From the NCBI RefSeq assembly GCF_004168625.1, contig NZ_SDWW01000008.1, positions 1 through 64,000 on the forward strand: a DNA stretch of 64,000 nucleotides, given 5' to 3'. Each line of letters starts with the position of its first letter. Position 1 is the first letter of the stretch. This document shows positions 24,003 through 31,900 of this stretch, in pieces. The notes under the pieces were generated by a model. The model saw only the letters and a program-made list of their open reading frames with translations, was not told where the DNA came from and did no database searches. This DNA comes from Pengzhenrongella frigida (GTDB lineage Bacteria; Actinomycetota; Actinomycetes; Actinomycetales; Cellulomonadaceae). A program made the translations under genes and the position numbers.

Positions 24003-25202
24003 ATGGTCGCCGTCGCGCCCGTCGAGGAGTCCACCCTCGAGCCACCGGGACCGGGTCGTGGCACGTTCGTCGACGCCGTCGACGCCGACCCACAGGCGCT
24101 GCTCTACTTCCTGCTCAACGTCGGGGACGGCGACACCCAGCTGCTGGTGCTGCCTCCGAACAGCAACGACTCCCACCGGCGGGTGGTCGTCGTCGACGTG
24201 GCGACCCGCGCGAAGCTGCCCGCCCTGCTGGAGGCGCTCGCCGCGACGGGGATCCTCACCGAACCGCCCGGCTCACCGGGGCAGATCCAGCTGCTCGTCG
24301 CGAGCCATCCGCACCGGGACCACATCGGCGGGTTCGACGACCTGCTCGATCGCTACAACGGGCCCAGCGGCTGCATCGACCAGTTCTGGGAGCCCGGGTT
24401 CTCGTTTCCGAACCCGTCGTTCTACAACCTGATGCGGCGCCTGGACACGAGTCCGTGGATCCGTCGGCTGCAGCCCACCGGCGGTACGGCGATGTACCTC
24501 GACTCGGTCAAGGTCACCGTCCTCGGCCCCGGCGTCGGGCTGCGCACCCGGTTCGACACGCACGGGGTCGGGGTCAACGACGCCTCGCTGACGATCATGA
24601 TCGACTACCCGGGCACCAGCATCGTCGCCGAACCCGACCCGGACCATCCCGGGCGGATCAACCGCCGGGCCACGACCCAACGCAGCCGGCGGCTCCTGCT
24701 GGGCGGCGACGCACAGTTCACGTCCTGGGCGCAGACCACCATCGACTTTCCCGACCTCGTCCAGGAGTTCAACCCTGACCTGGCGCGCGAGCTTCGAGCG
24801 GCCCGTGGCCGCGACTACCTCGCCGCCGACGTCCTCAAGGTCTCCCACCACGCCTCCAAGCACGGCGTCACGCTCGAGCTGCTCGAACGGGTCGGTGCGA
24901 GGTACGCCCTGGTGTCCGCCGTCGCGGGCGGCGGCAAGTACAACTTTCCGCACGCCCTCACGATGGACGCGGCCAGGGAGGCCCGGACGGCGACCGCGAC
25001 CAGCGGCGCCGCGTTCGCCAGCGACCACGAGCTCGGCATCCATGTCACCGGCGCGGTGCTGGCCGGCGCGCCCGGCCGACCGGCCGGCAGCATCGGGCTC
25101 CTGATCCCGGCGCGTGCCCAGGCTCCCCTGCGCATGTTTCGATTCCTGGACGCACCCAAGGAGGCCATCACCCTCGCCGCGGCCCGCGAGGTCCGCCGCT
25201 GA
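24003..25202 (+). CDS. MBL-fold metallohydrolase, ComEC C-terminal-like
   Basis: 399 residues, soluble. The metallo-beta-lactamase motif SHPHRDHIGG gives metal ligands His102, His104, Asp106 and His107. LLLGGDAQF supplies the bridging Asp, and VLKVSHHASKHG the last His, the form typical of the ComEC/Rec2 DNA-uptake C-terminal domain and its stand-alone relatives. Such domains can be nucleases or phosphodiesterases. There is no membrane channel domain, so this is not ComEC itself. Last gene of the S8-repeat operon. A peptidase plus a ComEC-like hydrolase in one operon is the kind of pairing seen in biological-conflict loci, but that is inference. Confidence 0.9.
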   Translation: MVAVAPVEESTLEPPGPGRGTFVDAVDADPQALLYFLLNVGDGDTQLLVLPPNSNDSHRRVVVVDVATRAKLPALLEALAATGILTEPPGSPGQIQLLVASHPHRDHIGGFDDLLDRYNGPSGCIDQFWEPGFSFPNPSFYNLMRRLDTSPWIRRLQPTGGTAMYLDSVKVTVLGPGVGLRTRFDTHGVGVNDASLTIMIDYPGTSIVAEPDPDHPGRINRRATTQRSRRLLLGGDAQFTSWAQTTIDFPDLVQEFNPDLARELRAARGRDYLAADVLKVSHHASKHGVTLELLERVGARYALVSAVAGGGKYNFPHALTMDAAREARTATATSGAAFASDHELGIHVTGAVLAGAPGRPAGSIGLLIPARAQAPLRMFRFLDAPKEAITLAAAREVRR

Positions 25203-25218
25203 GCCCGTCTGCGTCCGA

Positions 25219-25224
25219 TATCAT
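25219..25224 (+). promoter_or_regulatory. -10 element of a probable leaderless transcript
   Basis: TATCAT lies 6 bases before the ATG at 25231, the spacing expected if transcription starts at the A of the start codon. No ribosome-binding site is present before this ATG. Leaderless starts are common in actinobacteria, especially for regulators. No good -35 is seen. Confidence 0.45.
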
Positions 25225-25230
25225 CGCCCC

Positions 25231-25617
25231 ATGACGATGCGAACCGCGACCAGGGCGACCGCCCGACCGACCTCAGACGTCGACGAGGTGACCGGGCTGT
25301 CCGCCGCGGCGTGCATGTTCCGCAGCCTCGGTGATCCGGCCCGGTTGGCGATCCTGCGCCATCTGGCCCTCGGCGAGCACAACGTCAAGGACCTGACCGC
25401 CCATCTCGGACTGGCGCAGTCCACGGTCTCCGCCCACCTGGCGTGCCTGCGGGACTGCGCGCTCGTGACCTTCCGCGCGCAGGGCCGGGCGACCATGTGG
25501 TCGCTCGCGGCGGGCCCCGAGCTCCTCGCCGTCCTCGCCGCCGCCGAACAACTCCTGGCTGCGACCGGCAGCGCGGTCACGCTGTGCCCGACCTACGGCG
25601 ATGCGACCAACCGATGA
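25231..25617 (+). CDS. ArsR/SmtB-family metal-responsive repressor
   Basis: 128 residues. A winged HTH covers about residues 28-105 (LGDPARLAILRHLALGEHNVKDLTAHLGLAQSTVSAHLACLRDCALV). Cys residues at LSAAACMF, HLACLRDCAL and the C-terminal TLCPTYG could form a CmtR-like thiol site for cadmium or lead, though I cannot place the ligands with certainty. It probably represses itself and the two cation exporters that follow; its stop overlaps the next start by 4 bases. Likely leaderless. Confidence 0.9.
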   Translation: MTMRTATRATARPTSDVDEVTGLSAAACMFRSLGDPARLAILRHLALGEHNVKDLTAHLGLAQSTVSAHLACLRDCALVTFRAQGRATMWSLAAGPELLAVLAAAEQLLAATGSAVTLCPTYGDATNR

Positions 25618-26354
25618 GCACCCAGACTCCGCACGCCTCGCCGCGACTGTCGGCGGCCGAGCGGGCTCGGTTGGGCCGCCGCGCGCAGCTGCTCGCCGGG
25701 GTGAGCGTCACGTACAACGTGCTCGAGGCCATCGTCGCGATCACCGCCGGACTGGTCGCCGGTTCGGTGGCCCTGGTCGGGTTCGGTCTCGACTCGGTGG
25801 TCGAGGTCTCCAGCGGCCTGATCGTCCTGTGGCAGTTCCGTCATCCCCTGCCGGAGAGCCGGGAGCGCCGCGCACTTCGCCTGATGGCCTGGTCGTTCTT
25901 CGCCCTGGCCGCCTATGTGACCGCCGAGTCCGTGCGGGCGCTGCTCGGCGCGACCGTGCCGGAGCCGTCAACGGTCGGCATCGCCCTGGCGGCCGCATCG
26001 CTGCTCGTGATGCCGTTCCTGTCGTGGGCGCAGCGCCGCACCGGCAGATCCCTCGGCTCGGGCGCGGTGGTGGCTGACTCCACCCAGACTCTGCTGTGCA
26101 CCTACCTGTCGGGGGTGCTCCTCGTCGGCCTGGTGCTGAACGCGACCCTGGGCTGGAGCTGGGCCGACCCCGTCGCGGGGCTGATCATCGCCGGTGTCGC
26201 CGTGCGGGAGGGGCTCGAAGCCTGGCGCGGAGAGTCCTGCGGCTGCGGTCCCGGCGGGTCGAGCGCGGCGGGTCCTGACGGCTGCGAGTGCGAGGCGGGC
26301 TGCACCGACGCGTGCTGCACCTCGTCAGACGCCACCGCCGAGCAGGAGGCCTGA
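25614..26354 (+). CDS. cation diffusion facilitator with Cys-rich tail
   Basis: 246 residues. About five to six membrane segments; the CDF metal site region in helix 2 reads GFGLDSVVEVSSG and in helix 5 VVADSTQT. The C-terminal tail is unusual: residues after about 212 contain seven or more Cys in CGCGPGG, CECEAGC and DACCTS, replacing the usual ferredoxin-like cytoplasmic domain. This suggests soft-metal (cadmium, zinc, lead) delivery. Co-translated with the ArsR repressor and with a second CDF. Confidence 0.9.
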   Translation: MSTQTPHASPRLSAAERARLGRRAQLLAGVSVTYNVLEAIVAITAGLVAGSVALVGFGLDSVVEVSSGLIVLWQFRHPLPESRERRALRLMAWSFFALAAYVTAESVRALLGATVPEPSTVGIALAAASLLVMPFLSWAQRRTGRSLGSGAVVADSTQTLLCTYLSGVLLVGLVLNATLGWSWADPVAGLIIAGVAVREGLEAWRGESCGCGPGGSSAAGPDGCECEAGCTDACCTSSDATAEQEA

Positions 26355-27295
26355 TGGGCGCGGGCCACGGTCACGGCCCGAGTCACGGCCAGGCCCACCC
26401 GCACGGTCCCGCCGACGGGCATGTCGGGGCGCGCTACCGCCGGCGGCTGACGGCGGTCTTCGCCCTCACGGCGGGCTTCTTCTTGGTCGAGCTCGTGGCC
26501 GGCCTGGTGTCGGGCTCCCTCGCGCTGATCTCCGACGCCGGGCACATGGCGGCCGACGTCGTCGCGATCGGCGCGAGCCTGGTCGCCACCCGGGTCGCGA
26601 GCCGCATCGACCGGTCCGGGCGGCGCACCTACGGCTCCTACCGGGCCGAGGTCTTCGCCTCGGGACTGACCGTCCTGATCATGCTCGGCGTCGGTGTCTA
26701 CGTCCTCGTCGAAGCCCTCGGCCGGATCGGCGACGCGCCGCCGGTCGCCTCGACGGCGATGCTGGTCGTCGGTGCGACCGGGCTCGCCGTCAACCTCGTC
26801 GCCGTGCTGCTGCTGCGCACCGGCTCGCGGGAGAGCCTGAATGTCCGCGGCGCCTACTTCGAGGTGGTCGCCGACGCCGCCGGCTCGGTCGGGGTCCTCA
26901 TCGCGGGGGCGCTCATCGCGCTCACCGGCAACCCGGGCTGGGACATCGCCGTCGCGCTCCTCATCGCCGTGTTCGTCCTGGTGCGCGCGGTCACCCTCGG
27001 CCGCCAGGTGGTGACGGTCCTCGCCCAGCACGCCCCGACCGGCGTCGACCCCGACGAGATCGCGCTCTCCCTGGCCGCCATCCCGGGCGTCGCCCAGGTG
27101 CACGACCTGCACCTGTGGGCCCTGACCTCGGGGATGAACGTCGCCACCGCACACCTGGTGGCACGGGCCCAGGCCGACCACCACGACGTCCTGGACGACG
27201 CCCGCGACCTCCTGCGCGACCGGTACGGCATCGCCCACGCCACCCTGCAGGTCGAACCCGCCGACCACCACGGCTGCCAGGACCTCACCTGGTAG
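26354..27295 (+). CDS. cation diffusion facilitator (CzcD/ZitB-like zinc exporter)
   Basis: 313 residues. A His-rich N-terminus (HGHGPSHGQAHPHG) precedes six membrane helices. Metal-site motifs are SDAGHMAADVVA in helix 2 and VVADAAGSVGVL in helix 5, giving the HxxxD/DxxxD-type site of zinc-cadmium CDFs. A cytoplasmic domain follows (VAQVHDLHLWALTSGMNVATAHL), with the typical dimer fold. ATG 26354 shares one base with the preceding stop (TGATG), with AGGAGG 4 bases upstream. Two different CDFs under one ArsR protein suggest broadened metal range. Confidence 0.93.
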   Translation: MGAGHGHGPSHGQAHPHGPADGHVGARYRRRLTAVFALTAGFFLVELVAGLVSGSLALISDAGHMAADVVAIGASLVATRVASRIDRSGRRTYGSYRAEVFASGLTVLIMLGVGVYVLVEALGRIGDAPPVASTAMLVVGATGLAVNLVAVLLLRTGSRESLNVRGAYFEVVADAAGSVGVLIAGALIALTGNPGWDIAVALLIAVFVLVRAVTLGRQVVTVLAQHAPTGVDPDEIALSLAAIPGVAQVHDLHLWALTSGMNVATAHLVARAQADHHDVLDDARDLLRDRYGIAHATLQVEPADHHGCQDLTW

Positions 27296-27324
27296 ACGCG
27301 TCCGCACGGCGATTTGCCGCGAAT

Positions 27325-27341
27325 GTCAAGGCAGGCTTGAC
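27325..27341. promoter_or_regulatory. operator copy 1, GTCAA-N7-TTGAC
   Basis: GTCAAGGCAGGCTTGAC, a palindrome with 6-base arms; its right arm forms the -35 box. It is repeated 28 bases downstream, so a dimeric repressor acting on the ABC-exporter promoter is likely. The regulator is not adjacent and cannot be named. Confidence 0.65.
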
Positions 27342-27365
27342 GATCTCGGTTCGTCAAGACATAGT
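27337..27365 (+). promoter_or_regulatory. promoter of the ABC exporter, probably leaderless
   Basis: TTGACG (27337-27342), a 17-base spacer, then CATAGT (27360-27365), followed after 7 bases by the ATG at 27373. No ribosome-binding site fits before that ATG, so transcription probably starts at or next to the start codon. Both boxes are overlapped by operator palindromes. Confidence 0.6.
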
Positions 27366-27369
27366 TGAC
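27353..27369. promoter_or_regulatory. operator copy 2, GTCAA-N7-TTGAC
   Basis: GTCAAGACATAGTTGAC covers the -10 box and ends 3 bases before the start codon. It matches copy 1 in both arms and spacing. Confidence 0.65.
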
Positions 27370-27372
27370 GGT

Positions 27373-28428
27373 ATGCCGAGCCTTCGAGTCGACCCGCCCG
27401 CACCCGATCGCCGGCCAGCAGCCGCGACCCTGCTCGAGATCGGGCACCTGTCGAAGAGGTACGGCGCCGTGCGCGCACTGCACGACCTCACGTTCGAGGT
27501 GCGGTCCGGCGAGATCTTCGGCTTCGTCGGGTCCAACGGGGCGGGCAAGACCACGGCCATGCGGATCATGCTCGGGGTGCTCGCCGCGGATTCCGGGACC
27601 GTGCGGTGGAACGGCGCCGAGCTCGACCTCGACAGCCGCCGTCGGTTCGGGTACATGCCCGAGGAGCGGGGGCTGTACCCGAAGATGAAGGTCGGCGAGC
27701 AGCTGCGCTTCCTCGCCGGGCTGCACGGCATGAGCCCGGCCGACGCCGCCGACGCCGTCGAGCGCTGGACCGACCGGCTCGGGGTGGGCGACCGCCGCAA
27801 CGACAACGTCGAGAGCCTCTCCCTGGGCAACCAGCAGCGCGTCCAGCTGGCCGCCGCCCTGGTGCACGACCCCGCCGTGCTCGTGCTCGACGAGCCGTTC
27901 TCCGGGCTGGACCCGGTGGCGGTCGACATCATGAGCGACGTCCTGCGCGAACGGGCGGACGCCGGCGTGCCCGTCATCTTCTCCTCCCACCAGCTCGACC
28001 TGGTCGAGCGCCTGTGCGATCGCGTCGGCATCATCCGGGCCGGGCGCATGCAGGCGCTGGGCACGATCGATGAGCTGCGCACGACCGACCGCCTGCAGTG
28101 GCTCCTCGAGGTCGAGGCGGATCCCGGCGCGGTCCTGACCGCCGTGCACGCCGTTCCTGGTGTGCAGGCGCACGCGCTGGACGAGCGCCCCGGCGCGGTC
28201 CTGGTCGAGCTGGCCGCTGCCGGACCCGGAGCAGGCGCCGCCGGCGCCGAGCAGGACGTGCTGCGAGCCGCCCTCGCGGTCGGTGCGGTGCGCAGCTTCG
28301 GCCCCGTGCGACCGACCCTGGCCGACCTGTTCCGCGAGATCGTCTCGGGCGACGAAGCCCCGGACGCCGTGCACAGCCCAGACGGCTCGTCCGGTTCACG
28401 ACGTACGACGGCGGAGGCCGCAGCATGA
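27373..28428 (+). CDS. ABC-2 exporter ATP-binding subunit (NatA-like)
   Basis: 351 residues. The ATPase domain (about 20-240) has Walker A GSNGAGKTT (53-61), Q/gate region GYMPEERGLYPKM, an unusual signature SLSLGNQQR in place of LSGGQ, Walker B VLVLDEPF and switch SSHQLD. About 110 further residues form a degenerate regulatory extension, as in NatA/YhaQ-type proteins. The stop overlaps the permease start (ATGA). It energises export by the next gene product; substrate unknown (sodium, peptide or drug are options in this family). Confidence 0.93.
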   Translation: MPSLRVDPPAPDRRPAAATLLEIGHLSKRYGAVRALHDLTFEVRSGEIFGFVGSNGAGKTTAMRIMLGVLAADSGTVRWNGAELDLDSRRRFGYMPEERGLYPKMKVGEQLRFLAGLHGMSPADAADAVERWTDRLGVGDRRNDNVESLSLGNQQRVQLAAALVHDPAVLVLDEPFSGLDPVAVDIMSDVLRERADAGVPVIFSSHQLDLVERLCDRVGIIRAGRMQALGTIDELRTTDRLQWLLEVEADPGAVLTAVHAVPGVQAHALDERPGAVLVELAAAGPGAGAAGAEQDVLRAALAVGAVRSFGPVRPTLADLFREIVSGDEAPDAVHSPDGSSGSRRTTAEAAA

Positions 28429-29630
28429 GCGGGACCCGTGTGGTCTGGATGGTCTCCCAACGGGAGTTCAAGACCCGCATGCTCACGAAGGCCAACATCA
28501 TCTCGTTGGTCGTGATGGTCGTCGTCATCGCGATCGGCGCGGCAGTGGGCAGCTACTTCCTCGACCGTGACACCGAGGAGCCGGTCAGGCACGTCGCCCT
28601 CGCGCGGGAGGTCGCCGAGCTACGACCCGCGCTCGAGGCCGCCGCGACCGCCGGCGCGCTCGACCTGGAGATCACCACGATGACTGCCGACGACGCGACG
28701 GCGACGCTCGACGGCGACGACACCACCCTGGACGCGTTCCTCGACGGCGAGAGCGCCGCCCCGCGGATGCTCGTCGCGACCGAGCCGGACACCGCGGTGC
28801 TGGCCGTCGTCAGCCAGGCGGTCCGCGACCATGCCACCGCCGAGCAGATCGGCGACCTCGGCGGTGACCCGACCTCCTTCGCGGCGGCCATCGCCCAGGC
28901 CGTGCCCCACCTCGAAGCGGTCCACGAGCCCGAGGACAGCACGTTCGACGATGCCGCCTTCGGCGTATCGATGGCCATGATCTCGATCCTGTTCGGGGCC
29001 CTGGTCGGCTCCGGATCGATGATCGCGATGGGAGTCGTGGAGGAGAAGACCTCACGCGTGGTCGAGATCCTGCTGTCCACCATCCGGCCGAGCCAGCTGC
29101 TCGCCGGCAAGGTGCTCGGCATCGGCGCCTACGGGCTCTTCCAGGTGCTCGTGCTCGGCGGGTCCCTTGCCGTCGCCGCCCTCACCCTCGGGGTGGACGC
29201 CCTCGAGATCGACGTCAGCATCGGCTCGGCGCTGGTCTGGCTGGTCGTGTGGTTCCTGGTCGGCTACGCCATCTTCGCCGTGCTCTTCGGCGGTTTCGCC
29301 GCCCTCGTGTCCCGTCAGGAGGACATCGGCTCGGTCACCACCCCGCTGCTGTTCGTGCTGTTCGTCCCGTTCTACACGACGATGTTCCTCGTCCCGCACG
29401 ACCCGGATGGCACCGCCGTTCGGGTCCTGTCCCAGATCCCGGTCTTCGCGCCGTTCATGATGCCCGTGCGCGGTGCCTTCGGCGCCCTCGAACCCTGGGA
29501 GATGCCGCTCTCGCTGGCCATCGCCGCGCTGACCCTGCCCGGTCTGGTGTGGCTGGCCGCGCGGGTCTATCAGCGCGGGGTGCTGCACACCGGTAGCCGG
29601 ATGAAGCTCCGCGAGGCCCTCCGCTCCTGA
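28425..29630 (+). CDS. ABC-2 exporter permease (NatB/YhaP-like)
   Basis: 401 residues. One N-terminal helix (NIISLVVMVVVIAIGAAVGSYF) precedes an extracytoplasmic domain of about 130 residues. A cluster of about six helices follows, with the ABC-2 hallmark EEKTSRVVEILLSTIRPSQLLAGKV. This matches NatB-type exporters. It converges with the NUDIX gene only 3 bases away, leaving no room for a terminator between them. Confidence 0.93.
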   Translation: MSGTRVVWMVSQREFKTRMLTKANIISLVVMVVVIAIGAAVGSYFLDRDTEEPVRHVALAREVAELRPALEAAATAGALDLEITTMTADDATATLDGDDTTLDAFLDGESAAPRMLVATEPDTAVLAVVSQAVRDHATAEQIGDLGGDPTSFAAAIAQAVPHLEAVHEPEDSTFDDAAFGVSMAMISILFGALVGSGSMIAMGVVEEKTSRVVEILLSTIRPSQLLAGKVLGIGAYGLFQVLVLGGSLAVAALTLGVDALEIDVSIGSALVWLVVWFLVGYAIFAVLFGGFAALVSRQEDIGSVTTPLLFVLFVPFYTTMFLVPHDPDGTAVRVLSQIPVFAPFMMPVRGAFGALEPWEMPLSLAIAALTLPGLVWLAARVYQRGVLHTGSRMKLREALRS

Positions 29631-29633
29631 GGC

Positions 29634-30209
29634 TCAGCGCGAGCGTGAGCGCTGCGCGGCCAGCTCATCGAGGATCGTGCCCAGCCGGACGGGGAAGTCC
29701 GCCGGGACGTCCGCGGGCAGCCGGTCCACGGCGAACCAGGCGACCGCTTCGCTCTCGTCGCTCGCGACGGGCACGGCAGCCGCCTCGGCGAACGCCACGA
29801 AGCCGATGTCCCAGTGCACCCGGCACGCGCCGAAGCGGTTGCTCAACGCGTGGCGGTGCAGGTCGACGGGCGCGGCTCCGAACGGGCGGAGGTCGGCGAT
29901 CCCGCCCTCCTCCCTCGCCTCCCGGAAGGCCGCGGCCGCGACCGACCGGTCCCCGGGCTCCACGTGACCGCCCAGCTGGACCCAGAACTGGCCCTTGCGG
30001 TGGAAGCACAGCAGCACCTGGGACAGGTCCTCGGTCAGCACGAAGCAGCTCCCGGTCAGGTGCTCGGGGCCACCGTCCCGGTCCAGCGCCGCTCCCTGCC
30101 CCGCGCGCACGAAGACCTCGAACTCGCCCTTGAGCCGCGTCTGGGCGGGTGCCACCGGCGACCACCCCGCAAGCCGCTCGAGGATCTCGCGTACCGCCGA
30201 CTCCTGCAT
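29634..30209 (-). CDS. NUDIX hydrolase, upstream of jetABC
   Basis: 191 residues from ATG 30209. The Nudix box reads GGHVEPGDRS...FREAREEGG: the first acidic position is Asp and the spacing to REAREEGG is one residue longer than the strict pattern, as in a known GHxEPGDxS branch. The catalytic REAREE core is intact. The substrate may be a nucleoside diphosphate derivative. It is divergent from jetA with a 173-base gap. Signal peptide absent; cytoplasmic. A second NUDIX gene follows jetC. Confidence 0.88.
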   Translation of the reverse strand: MQESAVREILERLAGWSPVAPAQTRLKGEFEVFVRAGQGAALDRDGGPEHLTGSCFVLTEDLSQVLLCFHRKGQFWVQLGGHVEPGDRSVAAAAFREAREEGGIADLRPFGAAPVDLHRHALSNRFGACRVHWDIGFVAFAEAAAVPVASDESEAVAWFAVDRLPADVPADFPVRLGTILDELAAQRSRSR

Positions 30210-30321
30210 GCGGCCGAACCATACGGGCAGCTGCGCCGGGGGCGAGCGGCCGCCCGTGCACCTGGGCCGGGCCCTGCCGGTGCACGGATCGGGCGCCGGC
30301 AGATCAGGGCGGTAAAGTTGA

Positions 30322-30339
30322 GCCCTCGTGGTCGAGGGC
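30322..30339 (+). promoter_or_regulatory. inverted repeat in the jetA leader
   Basis: GCCCTCG-TGGT-CGAGGGC, perfect 7-base arms, begins 4 bases after a -10-like TAAAGT (30313-30318). It would be either an operator at the transcription start or a 5'-end RNA hairpin. It lies 43 bases before the proposed TTG start of jetA. Confidence 0.4.
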
Positions 30340-30382
30340 AGCCCCCTACGGCACCCCCCAGACCTCCGATCGGACCCCACCC

Positions 30383-31900
30383 TTGGCGCAGCACCAGACT
30401 CGGGCGCTCTCGCGCCTGGCGGGTTTCGAGCGCGCGTCGGCGCGGCCGGAGATGACCCTGCTCCGGGCGCACAACCTCGAGTGGATCATGAGCATCCTGG
30501 CCGAGCACCTCGCCCACGGCCCCGTCGAGGTCTCGCGGTTCCACGAGATCGTCGACCTCGAGATCCAGGACATGCGCTCCGCGACCGCGGGCCCGGCCGA
30601 GACCGCTCGCACGGGCCGCGAGTACTGCAACGAGTGGGTGACGCGGCAGTGGATCAACCGTGCGCTCGTCGAGCGGGTGGAGCAGTACACCCTGACCGCG
30701 TCCACGTTGGACGTCCTCGCCTTCACCGACCGGCTCGTGGACCACCGCTCGACGGTCTCGGAGTCGCGCCTGAAGCAGATCCTCGACTCGGTCTCCCGCC
30801 TGGCCGGCGACGCGAACCCGGACCCCCGCGCGCGCATCGAGCGGATCGACGCGCAGATCGCGGCCCTGCAGTCCCAGCGCGACCTGCAGCTCAGCGGCAC
30901 GGCCGCCCTGCCGTCCGGCTCGGCCCTGCACGAGCAGCTCAACAACATCATGGATCTGTCCCGGCACCTGCCCGCGGACTTCAAGCGGGTCTCCGACAGC
31001 GTGTACGAGATGCACCGGCGGTTCGTCGGTGACGCCCAGGAGGGACCCGTGAGCCGGGGCGAGGCGCTGCGCTCGTTCTTCGCCGAGCACGACCTGCTCG
31101 AGACCAGCGACGAGGGCAAGGCCTTCCGCGGGCTGATGCGGCTGTGGGGAAACCACCGTGAGCAGACCGCCCTGCGCCGGGACATCGACGACCTGCTGCG
31201 CCAGGACTTCGCGGCCGGGCTGACGGTCGAGCAGCGCCGCGCCCTGCGCGCCCTTCCCCGGGTGCTGGTCGACTGCGCCGAGGAGGTCCAGGAGACCTAC
31301 CGCCGGCTCACCCAGTCGCTCGAGCGCTACGTCCAGAGCCAGAACAGCTCCGATCGGGACCTGCGCTCGCGCCTGGGCCGCGCGCAGGCGGCGGCGCACG
31401 CGCTGTTCGACCGGCGCACGCACCGCAGCAGCGTCGACCTCCAGATCGGCGCCACCATGGCGCGGGTGCGGTCGATCTCCCAGCTCCAGCTGATCGACCC
31501 CCGGCTGCACGAGAGCCCGGCGGCGCTGGAGCCGGACCGGCTGGCGCTCGTCGGCGCCCTCACGCCGGTGCAGATGCGCGAGCTCGGCGGACCCGCGCTG
31601 GAGGAGATCCGGCTCGGTGTCGAGCTCGCCGCCGGCCAGAGCGAGTCCGGGCGCCCCACCTTGCGCGAGGTGTGGCTCGCCCTGAGCCCCGAGCTGCGCC
31701 GCCCGAAGAACGTCGTCGGCCTCCTGCACGTCGCCGTCGAGCAGGGCGCCGTCTTCATCGAGCCCGTGACCGAGCGGCTCGAGACGCTCCGCCCGGACGG
31801 CTCGACGATGGTCCACACCGTCCCCGCGGCGGTCTTTCCCGACCGTCGCGAGGCCACCCCTGGGGTGCCCCCCGCCGAGAAACCCGAGGTCCGCCCGTGA
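30383..31900 (+). CDS. jetA: JetA / MksF-like kleisin subunit (DUF3375)
   Basis: 505 residues from TTG 30383. This start is uncertain: the frame is open upstream without a good site, and an ATG at 30449 would cut into the conserved N-terminal helix (TLLRAHNLEWIMSILAEH). DUF3375 proteins are the kleisin-like part of Wadjet (JetABCD) and MksBEF condensins. Supporting points are the helical N-terminus, the RRALRALPRVLVDCAEEVQETYRRL coiled region and LHVAVEQGAVFIEPVTERL near the end. Its stop overlaps jetB by 4 bases. It would bridge the JetC heads and bind JetB to load on plasmid or chromosomal DNA. Confidence 0.88.
   Translation: MAQHQTRALSRLAGFERASARPEMTLLRAHNLEWIMSILAEHLAHGPVEVSRFHEIVDLEIQDMRSATAGPAETARTGREYCNEWVTRQWINRALVERVEQYTLTASTLDVLAFTDRLVDHRSTVSESRLKQILDSVSRLAGDANPDPRARIERIDAQIAALQSQRDLQLSGTAALPSGSALHEQLNNIMDLSRHLPADFKRVSDSVYEMHRRFVGDAQEGPVSRGEALRSFFAEHDLLETSDEGKAFRGLMRLWGNHREQTALRRDIDDLLRQDFAAGLTVEQRRALRALPRVLVDCAEEVQETYRRLTQSLERYVQSQNSSDRDLRSRLGRAQAAAHALFDRRTHRSSVDLQIGATMARVRSISQLQLIDPRLHESPAALEPDRLALVGALTPVQMRELGGPALEEIRLGVELAAGQSESGRPTLREVWLALSPELRRPKNVVGLLHVAVEQGAVFIEPVTERLETLRPDGSTMVHTVPAAVFPDRREATPGVPPAEKPEVRP

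Noticed and set aside
20664-24176. Very long minus-strand open frame opposite the S8-repeat gene
   Set aside because: It is the mirror of high-GC codon bias; the translation is repetitive His/Arg/Gly-rich and the opposite strand has an intact peptidase, repeats and MBL hydrolase.
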